DNA from: Owenia fusiformis
Taxonomy: Eukaryota > Annelida > Polychaeta > Sabellida > Oweniidae
Direction of reading: 5' to 3'
Length of the DNA: 64,000 bases
Assembly: GCA_903813345.2 (NCBI GenBank)
Contig: CAIIXF020000007.1
Span: 2,115,730 to 2,179,729 of the forward strand
Under the pieces are notes generated by a model. It did no database searches, had not been told where the DNA came from, and was given only the letters and a program-made list of their open reading frames with translations. A program made the translations under genes and the position numbers. Positions 1 to 12,090 of this stretch are shown here, piece after piece. Each line of letters starts with the position of its first letter. Position 1 is the first letter of the stretch.

Positions 1-2683
1 GATATTTTGAGCACATTTTGTAAATGACCATAAAATCGTGACTATTAAGGATAGATCAATGACACTTAGTAGAATGAAAGAACATTGAACAAGGTAATGT
101 GCCAAATATGATGTCAAACCCATGCTGAATGACTGGGTTATTAACAAACATTTGGTTGGGTTACCTTTTTTGGCTCATATTAATAAACTGATGTCAGGGA
201 CAGGGATATTTAACATTTTGTTGCCTTTTCAAGGACATTTTTTGACCACTGATTGTAACAAATCGTTCTCTGTTTTACCAGAAAAGGTATATAATATATC
301 AAATTGAATTTAAAAGGAAAAAACATTTGATAATTTAACAGTTATCAACAAAAAGTAGGGCTTCCCCTATATTTCACCTGGCATTTGCTGTTTTTCTACT
401 TTTTTTTTTACATAATCCTTTCCTGAAAACCTCAAAAAACTGTTTTCAGGACAAAATAAGCCTTTACAAATAATTTAGTTGTGCTATTGAGTTCAAATAT
501 GACATATCTTGGAAGTAATTAAACAAAAGTAAGGTCACCCCAAAAGTGGGTGTGGTAAAATATTGAAATTTCAAATATTATTTTCACGCTCAATATTCAC
601 TTAATGACCCTGATACTTATCAAAGACAATGTTCAGGTGTACAATACCCTCCTTGATATTTTTCATGCAATTCTGATGAATTGATACAGAAATAAATACA
701 TTGTTATATTAAATTCGGGCTATTTGATGGCCTATTTTCAGATATTTGGCGCTAGAAATGCCAATTATTGCACTCAAATAGTTGGTTAACAATTTTCAGT
801 TGCTCTTATGTCAGTAAACTATCATAATATTACTAGTTTAGTTGACAAGAGTATTCCATTTTGAAATAAAAAAATATTTACAATCCCATACTCAAATTTG
901 GAGGGGGGTACCTGGAATGTGACATTTCATATTTGTCCACTGCATATATTTTTCTATATTTTTGATATGTTTTTCAACTGGTATCAATATACAATATAAG
1001 CCTAATTTAAAAACTGTTGCAATTTTTGGGATGTTAAACTTCCATTTGCCTAGCCTATCAAGGTGGGAAACCATATCGTCCTATTTCTTGGCACGAGGGG
1101 TCAGAAATTGGTACTTCGCCCAAGATTACATACCCTCTAAAGCAAAAATGTTTAACAACGATCATTTTAAGTAAAATAAGTTTTCAAAATTATGAACACT
1201 GGCGCCTTAAATATGTCAGAATATCAACAAGAAGAGATATCGAGGAAGTTCAAAATGGATTCATTTGGACAATAAAGATTGTGAACCAAAATGCATTCAT
1301 CATATAGAATCATAAATATAAGTTTTCAAAAACAAATAGTACCGGTATATCTCGTATTCAATTGTGTTTACATAAGTACAGAAGTAGTTAGTATCTTGAA
1401 TAAGTTGAATATTTCAAAAAGTTTATCATTCCAACAGAATTTTTAAAAAAAACATGAGCTCTAATGAATGTTCAATTCAAATCAAAGCATTGTACTAGTG
1501 AAATAATTAAAGTCAGAACTGTTGAACCTTTTTAAAGTAGGCGTGCCATGGAATCTATATCTACGTACAATGTTAAAATTGTTGGCTACTACAAGAGATA
1601 GACTTGCTGTCCTTATTCATATGCTCCTTCAAGAACCCACATAATGAATATGGTGCTTCATGATGATCACCCCTCTGCAGTCAAAATAAACCATAATCTA
1701 TAAAATGTACTTATTGTATTCTAGCTTATTCACTCTTGGTCCATGTTGCAAATATTGGAATGCCCAAGATAATCGGTCTGTGCTGCTTGCTAAGGTCATT
1801 TATGTTAACAAACCTAAGCCAAAATATGCATAGTAAGTTTATAAAAAAAGAAACTAAACTCAATATACACTGTGCAAAATGTGGAGAATCGCACAGAAAC
1901 AGAGAGGTATATCACATTCACAATATTAACTTTGAATCAGACAACATCGTGAGGTTTTAGGCCTTTTTTATTGATACTACTGGGTGGTAAAAACGGCAAT
2001 CCTGCATATTCTTCATTTCTTTGTAATTTTATGTATTTACTACCTGATATAGCACACATTATTATGTAAATCATTCATTTTCTATGAGCTATATTTTCTT
2101 TTGTGATAAATGGATGTTAACCCTTTGATACGCCTATAGACTTCGAGACTTAATTTGTCTTTCACACATCATTTGAGACTGAATGCTTGTATGAATACTA
2201 AATCTATCATCTACAACTATATTAAAATATGTTAACCAAGATAATACCATTTGTTGGACTATACTTATGATTTTTGCAGACTTTTGATATAAAGGTACAT
2301 TGAAAAGCACATGCAACTACATAACATAAGTGGCAACGGACTGTTCAAACTTGCTGAATGCAAATGTTAAAACTTTAAATAAATGTATGGAATTGTGATG
2401 AGTACACATTAGCTCAACAGAAAAGAATTAATCGTGATTTACCTTAACCTTACCAGTTCTTTAAAAATGCAAGTCATTGGGGGTATCCATTTTCGCAAGT
2501 CACTCGTCCGGTATTTAAACAGTTGTTTTGTGAATCTAAAAAGCCACCAAATGTTTTGATTTCATTTAAATATCGTGATCGACAGTACGCATGAACTTAT
2601 ATGAAATTCCATATTAAGTGCAGTGTTTTGAACAAGAGCGTCGTTTTGCAGGGTACAAAATGTTTTTCCTCTTGTGATTTGTT
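1..2683. other. Intergenic DNA, no gene recognised
   Basis: AT-rich sequence with short T and A runs. The open frames here are all under 75 codons, lack family motifs and are not flanked by convincing splice sites. I see no RNA gene, transposon terminus or tandem repeat in this stretch. Confidence 0.5.
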
Positions 2684-3510
2684 GAACACGCATCATATGA
2701 CTTGAAATACTCTTTGATATTCCCCCGTGATGGCAGATAAGCTAATTGAACACGCATCATATGACTTGAAATACTCTTTGATATTTCCCCGTGATGGCAG
2801 ATAAGCTAATTGAAGACGCATCATATGACTTGAAATACTCTTTGGTATTTCCCCGTGATGGCAGATAAGCTAATTGAACACGCATCATATGACTTGAAAT
2901 ACTCTTTGATATTTCCCCGTGATGGCAGATAAGCTAATTGAACACGCATTATGACTTGAAATACTCTTTGATATTCCCCCGTGATGGCAGATAAGCTAGT
3001 TGAACACGCATCATATGACTTGAAATACTCTTTGATATTCCCCCGTGATGGCAGATAAGCTAATTGAACACGCATCATATGACTTGAAATACTCTTTGAT
3101 ATTCCCCCGTGATGGCAGATAAGCTAATTGAACACGCATCATATGACTTGAAATACTCTTTGATATTCCCCCGTGATGGCAGATAAGCTAATTGAACACG
3201 CATCATATGACTTGAAATACTCTTTGATATTTCCCCGTGATGGCAGATAAGCTAATTGAACACGCATCATATGACTTGAAATACTCTTTGATATTCCCCC
3301 GTGATGGCAGATAAGCTAATTGAACACGCATCATATGACTTGAAATACTCTTTGGTATTTCCCCGTGATGGCAGATAAGCTAATTGAACACGCATCATAT
3401 GACTTGAAATACTCTTTGATATTCCCCCGTGATGGCAGATAAGCTAGTTGAACACGCATCTTATGACTTGAAATACTCTTTGATATTCCCCCGTGATGGC
3501 AGATAAGCTA
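2684..3510 (+). repeat. 64-bp minisatellite, about 13 copies
   Basis: Thirteen head-to-tail copies of a 64-bp unit that begins GAACACGCATCATATGACTT and ends GATAAGCTAATT. Copies are nearly identical; variants include CCCCC versus TCCCC, GATATT versus GGTATT, one 2-bp deletion near 2949 and one GAAGACGC start near 2812. Because 64 is not a multiple of three, the minus-strand open frame across it cycles through all frames and is not a gene. High identity indicates recent expansion or homogenisation. It lies about 1.5 kb upstream of gene A. Confidence 0.93.
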
Positions 3511-3818
3511 AGATAACGTAAGATCGTTTTGAAGAGCGAATGTTTCCTACATCCCGTTTTTAATATCTCTCCTCCAGAACCAATACCTTTAAAATATATA
3601 TTCCTGAGCTAGAGAAAAATAAAAGATGAATAGTGAGGAGGAGGTTTGTGGGAAATGCGATGTGAAGGCATATACAATGGAAGAATTGTATGGAGGGAGT
3701 GAGGGCCATACTTATTAGGAGATAGGGGGTTGGGTTGCATTGAAATGAGAAGAGTCTACTTTGGGAGAAAAGGAAAAAAGATGTGGCTGCTGAACGGTCA
3801 CACAACATGGACCCACCT

Positions 3819-3962
3819 AATGCCTTGGTCACATATGCTCCGATCTATCGGCTGGCGCCCGGCCGATTGAGTGTTTTGTTCAATATTGTTTTCAATTTTG
3901 AACAGAATACTCAATCGGCCGGGGGCCGTGGTGAAAATCGGAGCAAATGTGACCAAGGCATT
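3819..3962. mobile_element. Hairpin (foldback MITE-like) element, full copy
   Basis: Imperfect inverted repeat of about 144 bp. The left end reads AATGCCTTGGTCACATATGC and the right end reads GCAAATGTGACCAAGGCATT. The inner arms CGGCCGATTGAGTGTTTTGT and its complement flank a small AT-rich loop near 3885. A half copy lies at 8881-8968 and a terminal scrap at 63186-63207, so this is a dispersed family. No coding capacity. Confidence 0.75.
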
Positions 3963-4920
3963 AGCCAACCATCCGCAAACATTACATCTGAAATGTAACG
4001 CTTTCAATATTATTGAAAAAACAGCAGGCAAGCTTCTTGTCTTGATTTATTTTCCTTAGCCCTTATATTGCTACTGAAATCTAAATATTTCCAATAGCAA
4101 TTGGTAAGTAAAATTCGAATAGTACAAACGCGTTTTATCATTGGCGACAAGTTAAATATTATATTGCAATGGAAAGAGGGGGTAGCATTTTTTCCAGGTT
4201 GTAAATCATTCTTTGATCCTAGATTAGCTATTCATTGACTGGAAAAAACAGCGTTGCGTCGTGTCGGGTGTAAATAATATCATTTATATTTATTTGAGTC
4301 TCAAACCATATATGCTTTTGGTCTTGTGTAAACTCGACCTCAAGGTAAGGGACATAAACCAAATCAAACATGTCATTTGTCCGATGTGCACCTATATAAT
4401 ATATACACTCCAATCGACACCTCTGGAAACCAAGTAGTACCATATTAGATAAACTATGTCCATTTTGGGATTATATAGTCTCTCATCTATATACCTGAAT
4501 ATTGAATAATAACGAATTATTGTATGTAGGTTATTATTTGAAAAGTGGACCAGTCCTCCAAAGACGTATACAAAAACTTTAATCATCGTGGCTAACCCAG
4601 CTCCAAGATCTTCCTGTAAATACATATTTCTGATACAATCGTTGTTCGATTCATCATTCCATACAAAATAAGTATTAGAATAAAAAATCAATGAAACACA
4701 CAATTGCCTATTTTCGAAAGTTGAAAAACCCAGTCTTAGGTTAATAACTGCTAAAACATTGACTAAAATAGGTATTATCTTTATCAGATATAAATTCCAC
4801 AATGCATTGAGAAAATCGGGTGTTTCCAAAGTTGTGAGCTATTGTGTTTGCATGTAAAAGACCCAGATTCTGACTTGCTTCGTGACAACCAGTATGCAAA
4901 ATACATAATAGTGTAAACAA
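3963..4920. other. Intergenic DNA upstream of gene A
   Basis: No supported gene. A minus-strand open frame of 145 codons at 4392-4829 has no recognisable motif, is rich in I, Y and N as expected for AT-rich chance frames, and overlaps other open frames. I treat it as non-coding. Confidence 0.4.
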
Positions 4921-4938
4921 ATGAATCACGTGATTCAT
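4921..4938. promoter_or_regulatory. 18-bp perfect palindrome centred on an E-box
   Basis: ATGAATCACGTGATTCAT is its own reverse complement and carries the canonical CACGTG E-box (bHLH-type site) at its centre. It abuts the TATA box of gene A by one base. A CACGTG also occurs just upstream of the start codons of genes B (12051-12056) and C (44067-44072). The binding factor is inferred, not shown. Confidence 0.55.
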
Positions 4939-4939
4939 C

Positions 4940-4947
4940 TATAAAAG
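4940..4947 (+). promoter_or_regulatory. TATA box of gene A
   Basis: TATAAAAG lies 68 bp upstream of the gene A start codon, so transcription would start near 4970 and leave a 5' leader of roughly 40 nt. It directly follows the E-box palindrome, giving a compact promoter. Confidence 0.65.
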
Positions 4948-5007
4948 AGACAGCGCGAAATAAAAAGTACATTTAGATCAGCGAGATTACGGGACCCAAT
5001 TCGAATT

Positions 5008-8000
5008 ATGAAGATCTTCATCGTATTTGCGTTGATAGCCATTGTGCATGGTTGTCAGAAAAGTGGTGGTAAAGGAGACGCAGGACACAAGGGGGATGGT
5101 GACAAGAAAGACAGTTATGAAGACAAGAAAGACAGTTATGAAGACAAGGGCGATGGATATGGAGACAAGGACGGTATGGATGGCAAGGATGGAATGGATG
5201 ACATGGGTATGAAAGACATCGACTGGGACAATGAAGAAGCTGTTAAGAAGATGATTGCTGGTATGCCTCCAAAGGGAATGCCAATGAAGTTATGGATGTA
5301 CCACAAGCGCAAGATTATGGAATGGGATTCCGACAATCTCATGAAGAAAAAAGGCAAAACTCCCCGAGAAGTGTTTGAGAAGAAAATGTACATGTAAGTA
5401 ATAACTTTCTGATTGCTTCGAACAATCATATAATGAAAATATATGTGCATTGATAATTGAAATGACACACAGACCACAGCAAAATATGAATGGAACTCAT
5501 TGATTATGTTCTAATTCTTGTTATCATTTATTTTCCAGGAAGAAAAACACTATTCTGTTTGGTCTGACTGAGAATCCATACAGTTTTATGAAGAGGTAGA
5601 TGTTTGATATATATTGGTCATCGTGTACAAAATAAGACTATTGTATTGTTAAAAATATGTTTATAGCTTGTATTTCCTAATAAAAACATACAAATGCGAT
5701 ATGATAAAGTTCAAATGAGAAAATGAATTTCTCAAACGAGAAGATTTTTGAACACAGCCATGAGTAGTATTTTATTTTACAAAGTTTATCTGAATAATAT
5801 GTTTTCCTACATACAGGGACTTTAATAAAAAGGCAGGTGTATCAGGTTTCATCCCTTCGCTCCTCCACAAGACATGCAATTATTGCGGACTCAAATGCGC
5901 AGGCGTGTACGTCAAAGATAGTAAAAAATGCTTTGATGAAACAGACCTTTCTAGCGAAGGTAAGATGAATGTTCAGGAAAACGTTGATCTTTCTGTATTT
6001 AAATTAAGTGGCATGGTTACTTATTTTAAAATATTTTGTTAGGTGTCGTTCTTTACCATATGTAGAGCACTTTTACACATAGATAGGCATGCATTACCAC
6101 ATTATGACCAATCAGAACACAATACTATGTAAGTGTGAAATGCTGATGCATCGCAGCATGTATGCCATGCTACTATCATAACATTAAATGGAGGCTAAAG
6201 GCAAAATGTTATATTTAGTTATACATGTACAAACTTATCATTACAGGGTTGAACAACAAGCAGTTCCACGCATGTCCCGGGGTACCACACACCATGCAAA
6301 CCGCAGCTGCCTTTAATGTCTCGATACCCATGTTAAAGACCTCTAAATCGCAGTTCTACATTAGACCAACCACTACCGACATAACTAGCATGGCTGACTT
6401 GAATGGGAAAAAGATCGGTACGATTTACAACTTTACTTTCACTTTTGTCTCACGGTGACTTTGTTTTCTGTACATGAGAAATCAGTTTATAACACCTTGG
6501 TGATTGCGAAAAACACTCAAACTTTACCGATGTAATATTATACGTACATTTAGATATTATTCCGTGTCATGTTGTTTTAAATGTAAATCTAACTGCAAGC
6601 CCCTGTGACTCCTCACCCACAACTTGACTACACAGGTATGAAAACATCTCACACAGGAGAGTCGTGTGAGGGGGGGGGGGGGCAAAGGCTTGTAGCTAGA
6701 TATTTTAGATATGTTAATGTGAGTAATGGATTCAATCCTGACTCCACATTGAATGGCCTGTTTATGCTTCTAATTGAATTGCTTCCTTCAATTACATTAA
6801 AGGGGCAACAAAGACTGTAGAGAGAAAATTCGAAAATTTTTATTTTTTCTGAGCTATCAGATCAATATTTAGCTTAACATTTTCTTTGACATACCTATTT
6901 TTTAAAATTATGGATAAACTATCAATATCAGCATTAAGAAGTGTAAATTCAGTTCAAAAATTATATAAAGGGATTCCCTCTTCTAGATTTTTATAATTCA
7001 CCACGTTTCAAGAGGAATATCAGCTGAAATAATGTTCATCCAGCCAACACGTGATAAAACGATGTATTTTATTTCTCCGCGTATGATCTGCATTATGTAT
7101 TTCTAAAAGTTGACACATATACCATACGTTTATACACAACATAAATGATTACAATGCCCTTTGTTTTAGGTGTTATGGGAAAGGGATATATGAATGAGGA
7201 TTGTCTCCGTCGCATGATGGCTAAAGCTTTGGCTGCTGATGTCGAAATAACTGCAGAAATAATCGCCGCTGACACGAAAGAGGAAGTAGTTAAGCTTCTT
7301 ACTGATAGAAATGTAAGGCTTTAATTTTTACAATTCGGCTTGGCAATTTATTGTTACAACTTACAGGGTGGAAACAACGGAATGCAAATCATAAATGAAT
7401 TAAAAAGATTATTCAAAAGGAAATAAGGATAATATGATGTACCTTGTTTAAGGTTATTCCATTCCCAACTTAATAACATAGTAAAGCAGGGGTTAGTTTT
7501 ATTTGGTACATTGCAGCAAAATATGTGAACCCATTTGTTCTAAAATTTGATTGATTGGTCGATCTTTTGTCTGTTTAGTAGACTGAATGCAATGATATGC
7601 TTTGTCATACGAGTGTATCTACCTGTATTATTAAAATCAATTTAAATGATTGTTAATTTGTCTAAATTTAAACATGTTTGTACAAATCCAGCTTTGCAAG
7701 TGAAAGTAAAAGATATCATCGTCAATAATGAGAAATACCGACACTTATTTATCACTAAACTGTGCAAATTAATGTATTAAACATTTCCAAATAGGTGGAA
7801 GTCGTGCTTGGACCAGAGATTTCCGACGCTCTTCCCGCAGATTTGAAAACGTCTCTCGAAGGCCTGAGGCGTATGGGCGAACCCTTCCAATGCGCGCATG
7901 GTAGAGGTCTTCTTCACCGAAAAGACGTCGATTTCTCCGTCTTTACAATGTGTTATTACTACGCTGTCATCAAGAACGGTCTCTACGACGAGATGGCCGA

Positions 8001-8380
8001 AAAATATGGTAGGTTACTTAAAAGATTTAGCCTTTTGCCAAACTATGATCTATATCAAACACCGTATTGAGGTTACTGTAGTATTTCTTCGACTGTACAT
8101 TATTACTCAAATCGATGGCACAAAAGGTACAATACAACAATTTGTCGTTACTGGTTTATGACTGATTTCATTTTTTGTCATATATACAAGTAGTTATTTT
8201 TATATAGATATTCAACGTAAATAAGGTGCTCGTTTATTCGTTAAAATAAACCTTTATTATACTTATGAAAATCAAACATAAACGTTAAAGTAACCATTTA
8301 ATATTTTATTTTCAGGCATTCCCGAAATGGCTCGCGTCAATTACAAGAAGTATATGGAAAGTGGAGGAATGGAAATGTAA
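5008..8380 (+). CDS. Gene A: secreted periplasmic-binding-protein-like protein, 7 exons, 392 aa
   Basis: Exons 5008-5393, 5539-5595, 5817-5959, 6247-6417, 7170-7312, 7795-8008 and 8316-8380 join in frame through GT-AG introns. Residues 1-15 (MKIFIVFALIAIVHG) look like a signal peptide, with Cys16 starting the mature chain. Residues 17-70 are a Gly/Asp/Lys-rich stretch with tandem KDSYED repeats that is absent from genes B and C. The domain from about residue 130 to 380 resembles SBP_bac_3: a GFIPSL segment, Cys pairs (CNYC, KC, KKC), TSMADLNGKKIGVMGKG in lobe 2 and LLHRKD...GLYDEMAEKYG at the end. The expected T-x-x-R ligand motif reads TMQT here (Thr214), so the ligand arginine is missing. 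Seen: exon structure and motifs. Known: this fold binds small solutes. Inferred: an extracellular binding protein with a changed or lost ligand. Confidence 0.85.
6668..6680 (+). repeat. Poly-G run in gene A intron 4
   Basis: An uninterrupted G run in the intron between exons 4 and 5. It is a simple repeat and could form a G-rich structure in the pre-mRNA. Confidence 0.6.
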
Positions 8381-8807
8381 TATCGAAGCATAAGGGAACA
8401 CCTTATCTAACATAAGGGAACACTTAACGACTCTAGTAGACTGAACACTTGGAAATTCATAATGTATCGTATTGTATTTCATTTTGTAATATAGACGATA
8501 TCTCGTATGAAGGTAGAAAACCAATTTGTGAGAGTATTATCCTACTCACCAGTGTTTTCACAATTAAAACTACATACCTTGGAAATCCAAGATGTTTTAA
8601 GTTGCAACAATTGGACACTCTTTGAATAATCTTAGCTTATATGGTATCTATCTTTACATCTCACATATTCTTATTAATAGTCATTCATCATAAAAATAAT
8701 TTCCGTCGATTGTTCAAGCCATCTTCGTGAACCTTAGCAAGCTATATACAAAATAATACTTGTAATGTTGTCTACTTTTAAGAAGTAAACACATTTTATC
8801 CTTGTCT

Positions 8808-8813
8808 AATAAA
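8808..8813 (+). terminator. Candidate polyA signal of gene A
   Basis: AATAAA about 430 bp after the gene A stop codon is the first canonical hexamer seen. An ATTAAA variant near 8564 is an alternative. Confidence 0.4.
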
Positions 8814-8880
8814 ATACATTTCGACTAAGTTTGAATTATTTTGTAAGTCATAAATATATATGCTAGATATGATGATAATA

Positions 8881-8968
8881 TTTTGTACAATATTGTATTC
8901 AATTTTGAACAAAATACTCAATCGGCCGGGTGCCGTGGTGAAAATAGGAGCAAATGTGACCAAGGCAT
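8881..8968 (+). mobile_element. Half copy of the 3819-3962 hairpin element
   Basis: It matches the loop and right arm of the full copy, including CTCAATCGGCCGGGTGCCGT and the terminal GTGACCAAGGCAT. The left arm is missing, so this is a deletion remnant. Confidence 0.7.
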
Positions 8969-9665
8969 AACTAGACTAGTTTTTCCAGTCATATCAAATC
9001 TCCAAAAGTTATTTTTAACTACATGCTTGTAATGATGTACTTTGTAGAGTCACAATCGATAATTGAATATACCTTCTAACGTATCTATAAGTAAATAGGT
9101 CATGTTGTGTAAAATGAAATAAAATGGCGAGGGATGTTTTTTTCAACGCGAAAAGTAAACGGACACGCGCATTCAGATCCCACTCTGATCAGCAAATTAA
9201 TATGATATTTATACATTTTGGTGATTTTTCATTTGATATTTTTAACCATTTTGGTTACATGTTCATAATGGCCGTACCCATCCACACATGTTGGCATGTT
9301 GGAATACATGGAAACACAATTCGTGAACTTGGTTTGGTCTCATCAACATTTGCTTCATTTAACGCATATTACATTATTACTTATATTTGTAACAGATCCA
9401 AAGAGAGGAAGCAGATCGCAGATATATTTCAAAAGTCAGTAAAATTTCAAATTACTGAATCAGACAAGCGCATCTACAGTATCTCCTTTTTGAGTCATTT
9501 TAACATGAGAATCCACAAATAGCGTTTTGCATAAATGTCCTGCTTCCGCGGTCATTCTGTTATGGAAACCACCGTACCATTGAACTGGAATGACCAATAA
9601 TACAAAAGATTTTGTCCATAAGCCAATAAAACAACAAAGTCAAAGCCGGTGAAAAGGCGACATAC
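8969..9665. other. Intergenic DNA between genes A and B
   Basis: Contains an open frame of 132 codons (9124-9522, plus) with no recognised motif, no signal peptide and no paralogue in the window. No other structure noticed. Confidence 0.4.
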
Positions 9666-9750
9666 CAGGGGCGGATCGGATTTTTGGCCCAAATTTTTTT
9701 GGGCCCAATTTTTTTTCTGGGCCCCTGCCCCCCCCCCAGATCCACCAGTG
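9666..9750. mobile_element. Short transposon remnant with hAT-like ends
   Basis: The left end CAGGGGCGGATC and right end GATCCACCAGTG form degenerate inverted termini of the kind seen in hAT-type MITEs. Between them are G- and C-rich runs around TTGGGCCC. About 85 bp, no coding. Target duplication not resolved. Confidence 0.35.
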
Positions 9751-9805
9751 CATACTGTACATGTATGACCCTCTTAATATCTTTACATACCCCTTGTAAT
9801 AGACC

Positions 9806-10523
9806 TTTTTACAATCACGATCGATATAGATCGGATACGAGTTCCGACAAATGATATCGAATCCCGACTTATGCTAATATTATAGGACAAGTTTCTATTT
9901 GCAATGTTAATTTTAGCGATTATTTACAACCTCATCCTTTTGCCAAGAGCACACACAATTGGCAGTTTTTAAGCTAGATCAAACAAGTTTGTCTTGCTAA
10001 CACTTAAGGTGCCATGGAAGTATGTATATTGGGTACAATTTCTGAAAAAGTCAAAAGATTCTGTTCAGTGACCTTTCCTGAGCACCTACTCTTAGCTATT
10101 TTTCAGTCACATTTTCAGAGGGCTGAAAAGGTTATTTCATCCTGTTAATGGTCATTCTGACCATTTCCTTTGTGTTTCCGGTCATGTAAATGATATGTGG
10201 AACTAGTTAAACTGACTGGAGGTCCAAACAGAATTCTGTTATCTTGGTTCAAAACATTTTCACAATCCAGTATGGTTTTGTCACTTTTTGCTTTGTCATT
10301 TCCTGTTAACTTCCATGGCACCTTAAGTGTTAGCAAGACAAACGTGTTTGATTTAGCTTAAAAACTGTCAATTGTGTGTGTTCTTGGCAAAAGGATGAGG
10401 TTGTAAATAAATCGCTAAAATTAATATTGCAAATAGAAACTTGTCCTATAATGTTAGCATAAGTCAGGATTCGATATCATTTGTCGGAACTCGTATCCGA
10501 TCTATATCGTGATGGTAAAAATG
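9806..10523. mobile_element. 0.7-kb foldback element with arms of about 215 bp
   Basis: Left arm 9806-10021 and right arm 10309-10523 are close reverse complements. Shared landmarks are ATATAGATCGGATACGAG near the outer ends, CAAAAGGATGAGGTTGTAAA in the middle and CTTAAGGTGCCATGGAAGT at the inner ends. The spacer 10022-10308 has no coding capacity. No clear target duplication was found. Type: foldback or long-TIR MITE. Confidence 0.8.
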
Positions 10524-10868
10524 ATATCATTTGTTGGAGATGCGTTATACTACTAAATCTAAAACTGAAACCAATAAAAATGCATCAAAAGCACCTAAGC
10601 CTGCACGTGAGTACCTATTTCATTACTACATTCATTAAAATAAAAACAAGATGAATAACGGGGTTACAGTCATTTTCATATAGTAAATTATATCGTCATC
10701 ATATCTCTATTTCGGTGAAAGTATTGAGTTCATGCTCAAAAACAAATTTTGAAAATATGAAAATACTGTATCGATTTACAGTAACCAAGTCGGTACGGGA
10801 CTTTGTTGTCGAAATCGGTGAAAGTAAATATCTTCCTCAATTTTTTATATGACTAATTGCTGCACATA
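10524..10868. other. Intergenic DNA, nothing recognised
   Basis: AT-rich sequence with no supported gene or repeat. Confidence 0.4.
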
Positions 10869-11935
10869 CCGAGGTTCTATGACCAATAAAAGCCAACGAG
10901 GCATTTCGTTTATTCTCACAATGGAGGATCGGGAATGTAATATTTTTGAAAAGAGTTCACTTCTATATATAGCGTTATAGGTATTTGTCCCTAAACAAGT
11001 TCCAACAGTCCCACTTATTTACAGACCCCTTTAAAATCACTTAGCATATTATATAGATTTTGGCTTTGCTTTTGTTAGCAATTGAATGATTCAAATAGTT
11101 TTTGCACCAATAAGCTTCTGCCCTAAATACATTTGCATATTGGCTTAAATTCCTCTAACACCAGCCTGTAATAATTTGCACATGTCATGACAAAGTTATT
11201 TTACTTACGAAACACGGAGGGGTCAACCATTGCTTGTCACAATTTAAGAAATTATTGCGTTCATTATAATATTTTTTTTATTCAAAATATTTATTCTAAT
11301 TTTATATATTTTAATGGAAGTATAGCCCATTAAGCCTGTTCCCGTTATATAACATGCCTTTAAGAACCCATGCAAAGTTTGAAAATATGGTTTTATCATT
11401 CACTTTTTATTGTTCATTCTTTTGAACGTAATGTAAAAGATGTATAAAAAATGCTTTTCAAAAAGAGCTTTTTATTTCTCAAATATTCAAATTTCCCGCC
11501 AGTTTTCTCATAAAAGTTGATTTTTCAATCATTAAATGTCAACTATATAGCATAAAAACATTATCTTTATGACATCATTGTGAAGACTGAAATAAGGACA
11601 CGTTATTCCTCGAAGGAAATGTCATATCTAATGTGTCCCTTAATTTCCCTTAATGCTAAATTTTCTAAATACGAAAACTGGCTTGTCAAGATATAGAATT
11701 GGTATTTATGTCTAATAACACAGCAATGATTCAGAATGTACATTTAGCTCGTCAAATAGAAGCTATTCCTACACCACACCGAAAAGTTGTACTAAGGAAA
11801 CACTTTAATGGTTATTCTAGAGCACAGTAACACACGTATATTAACATTAATTCGTTTATTGATAGTCATTAGATTAGAATTTGATCAGAAAATCTGCATC
11901 ATATGTTTTTCGTTTTCAAACAGTATTTTACAACG

Positions 11936-12090
11936 ATCTAAATGCAACCCCAACATTCTCATATGTTACATCCTTTACTTATTTAACCCATTGGGTCAAC
12001 AAATCGATGTGGTACTTAATGCATCCTCGCCCGTGAGAGTGCGCAGACCTCACGTGAAACGCAATTAGGCAACACAACGGTCCGACCATC
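11936..12090 (+). promoter_or_regulatory. Gene B promoter, near-identical to gene C promoter
   Basis: About 150 bp upstream of the start codon match 43955-44106 with only a 3-bp indel and very few substitutions. Elements include TATTTAA at 11980-11986 as a TATA-like box and CACGTG at 12051-12056. Sequence further upstream is much more diverged, so this tract is constrained or gene-converted. Confidence 0.55.

Noticed and set aside
4392-4829. 145-codon minus-strand frame
   Set aside because: The composition is typical of a chance frame in AT-rich DNA. No motif and no paralogue.
9124-9522. 132-codon plus-strand frame
   Set aside because: No signal peptide, domain or splice partner recognised.
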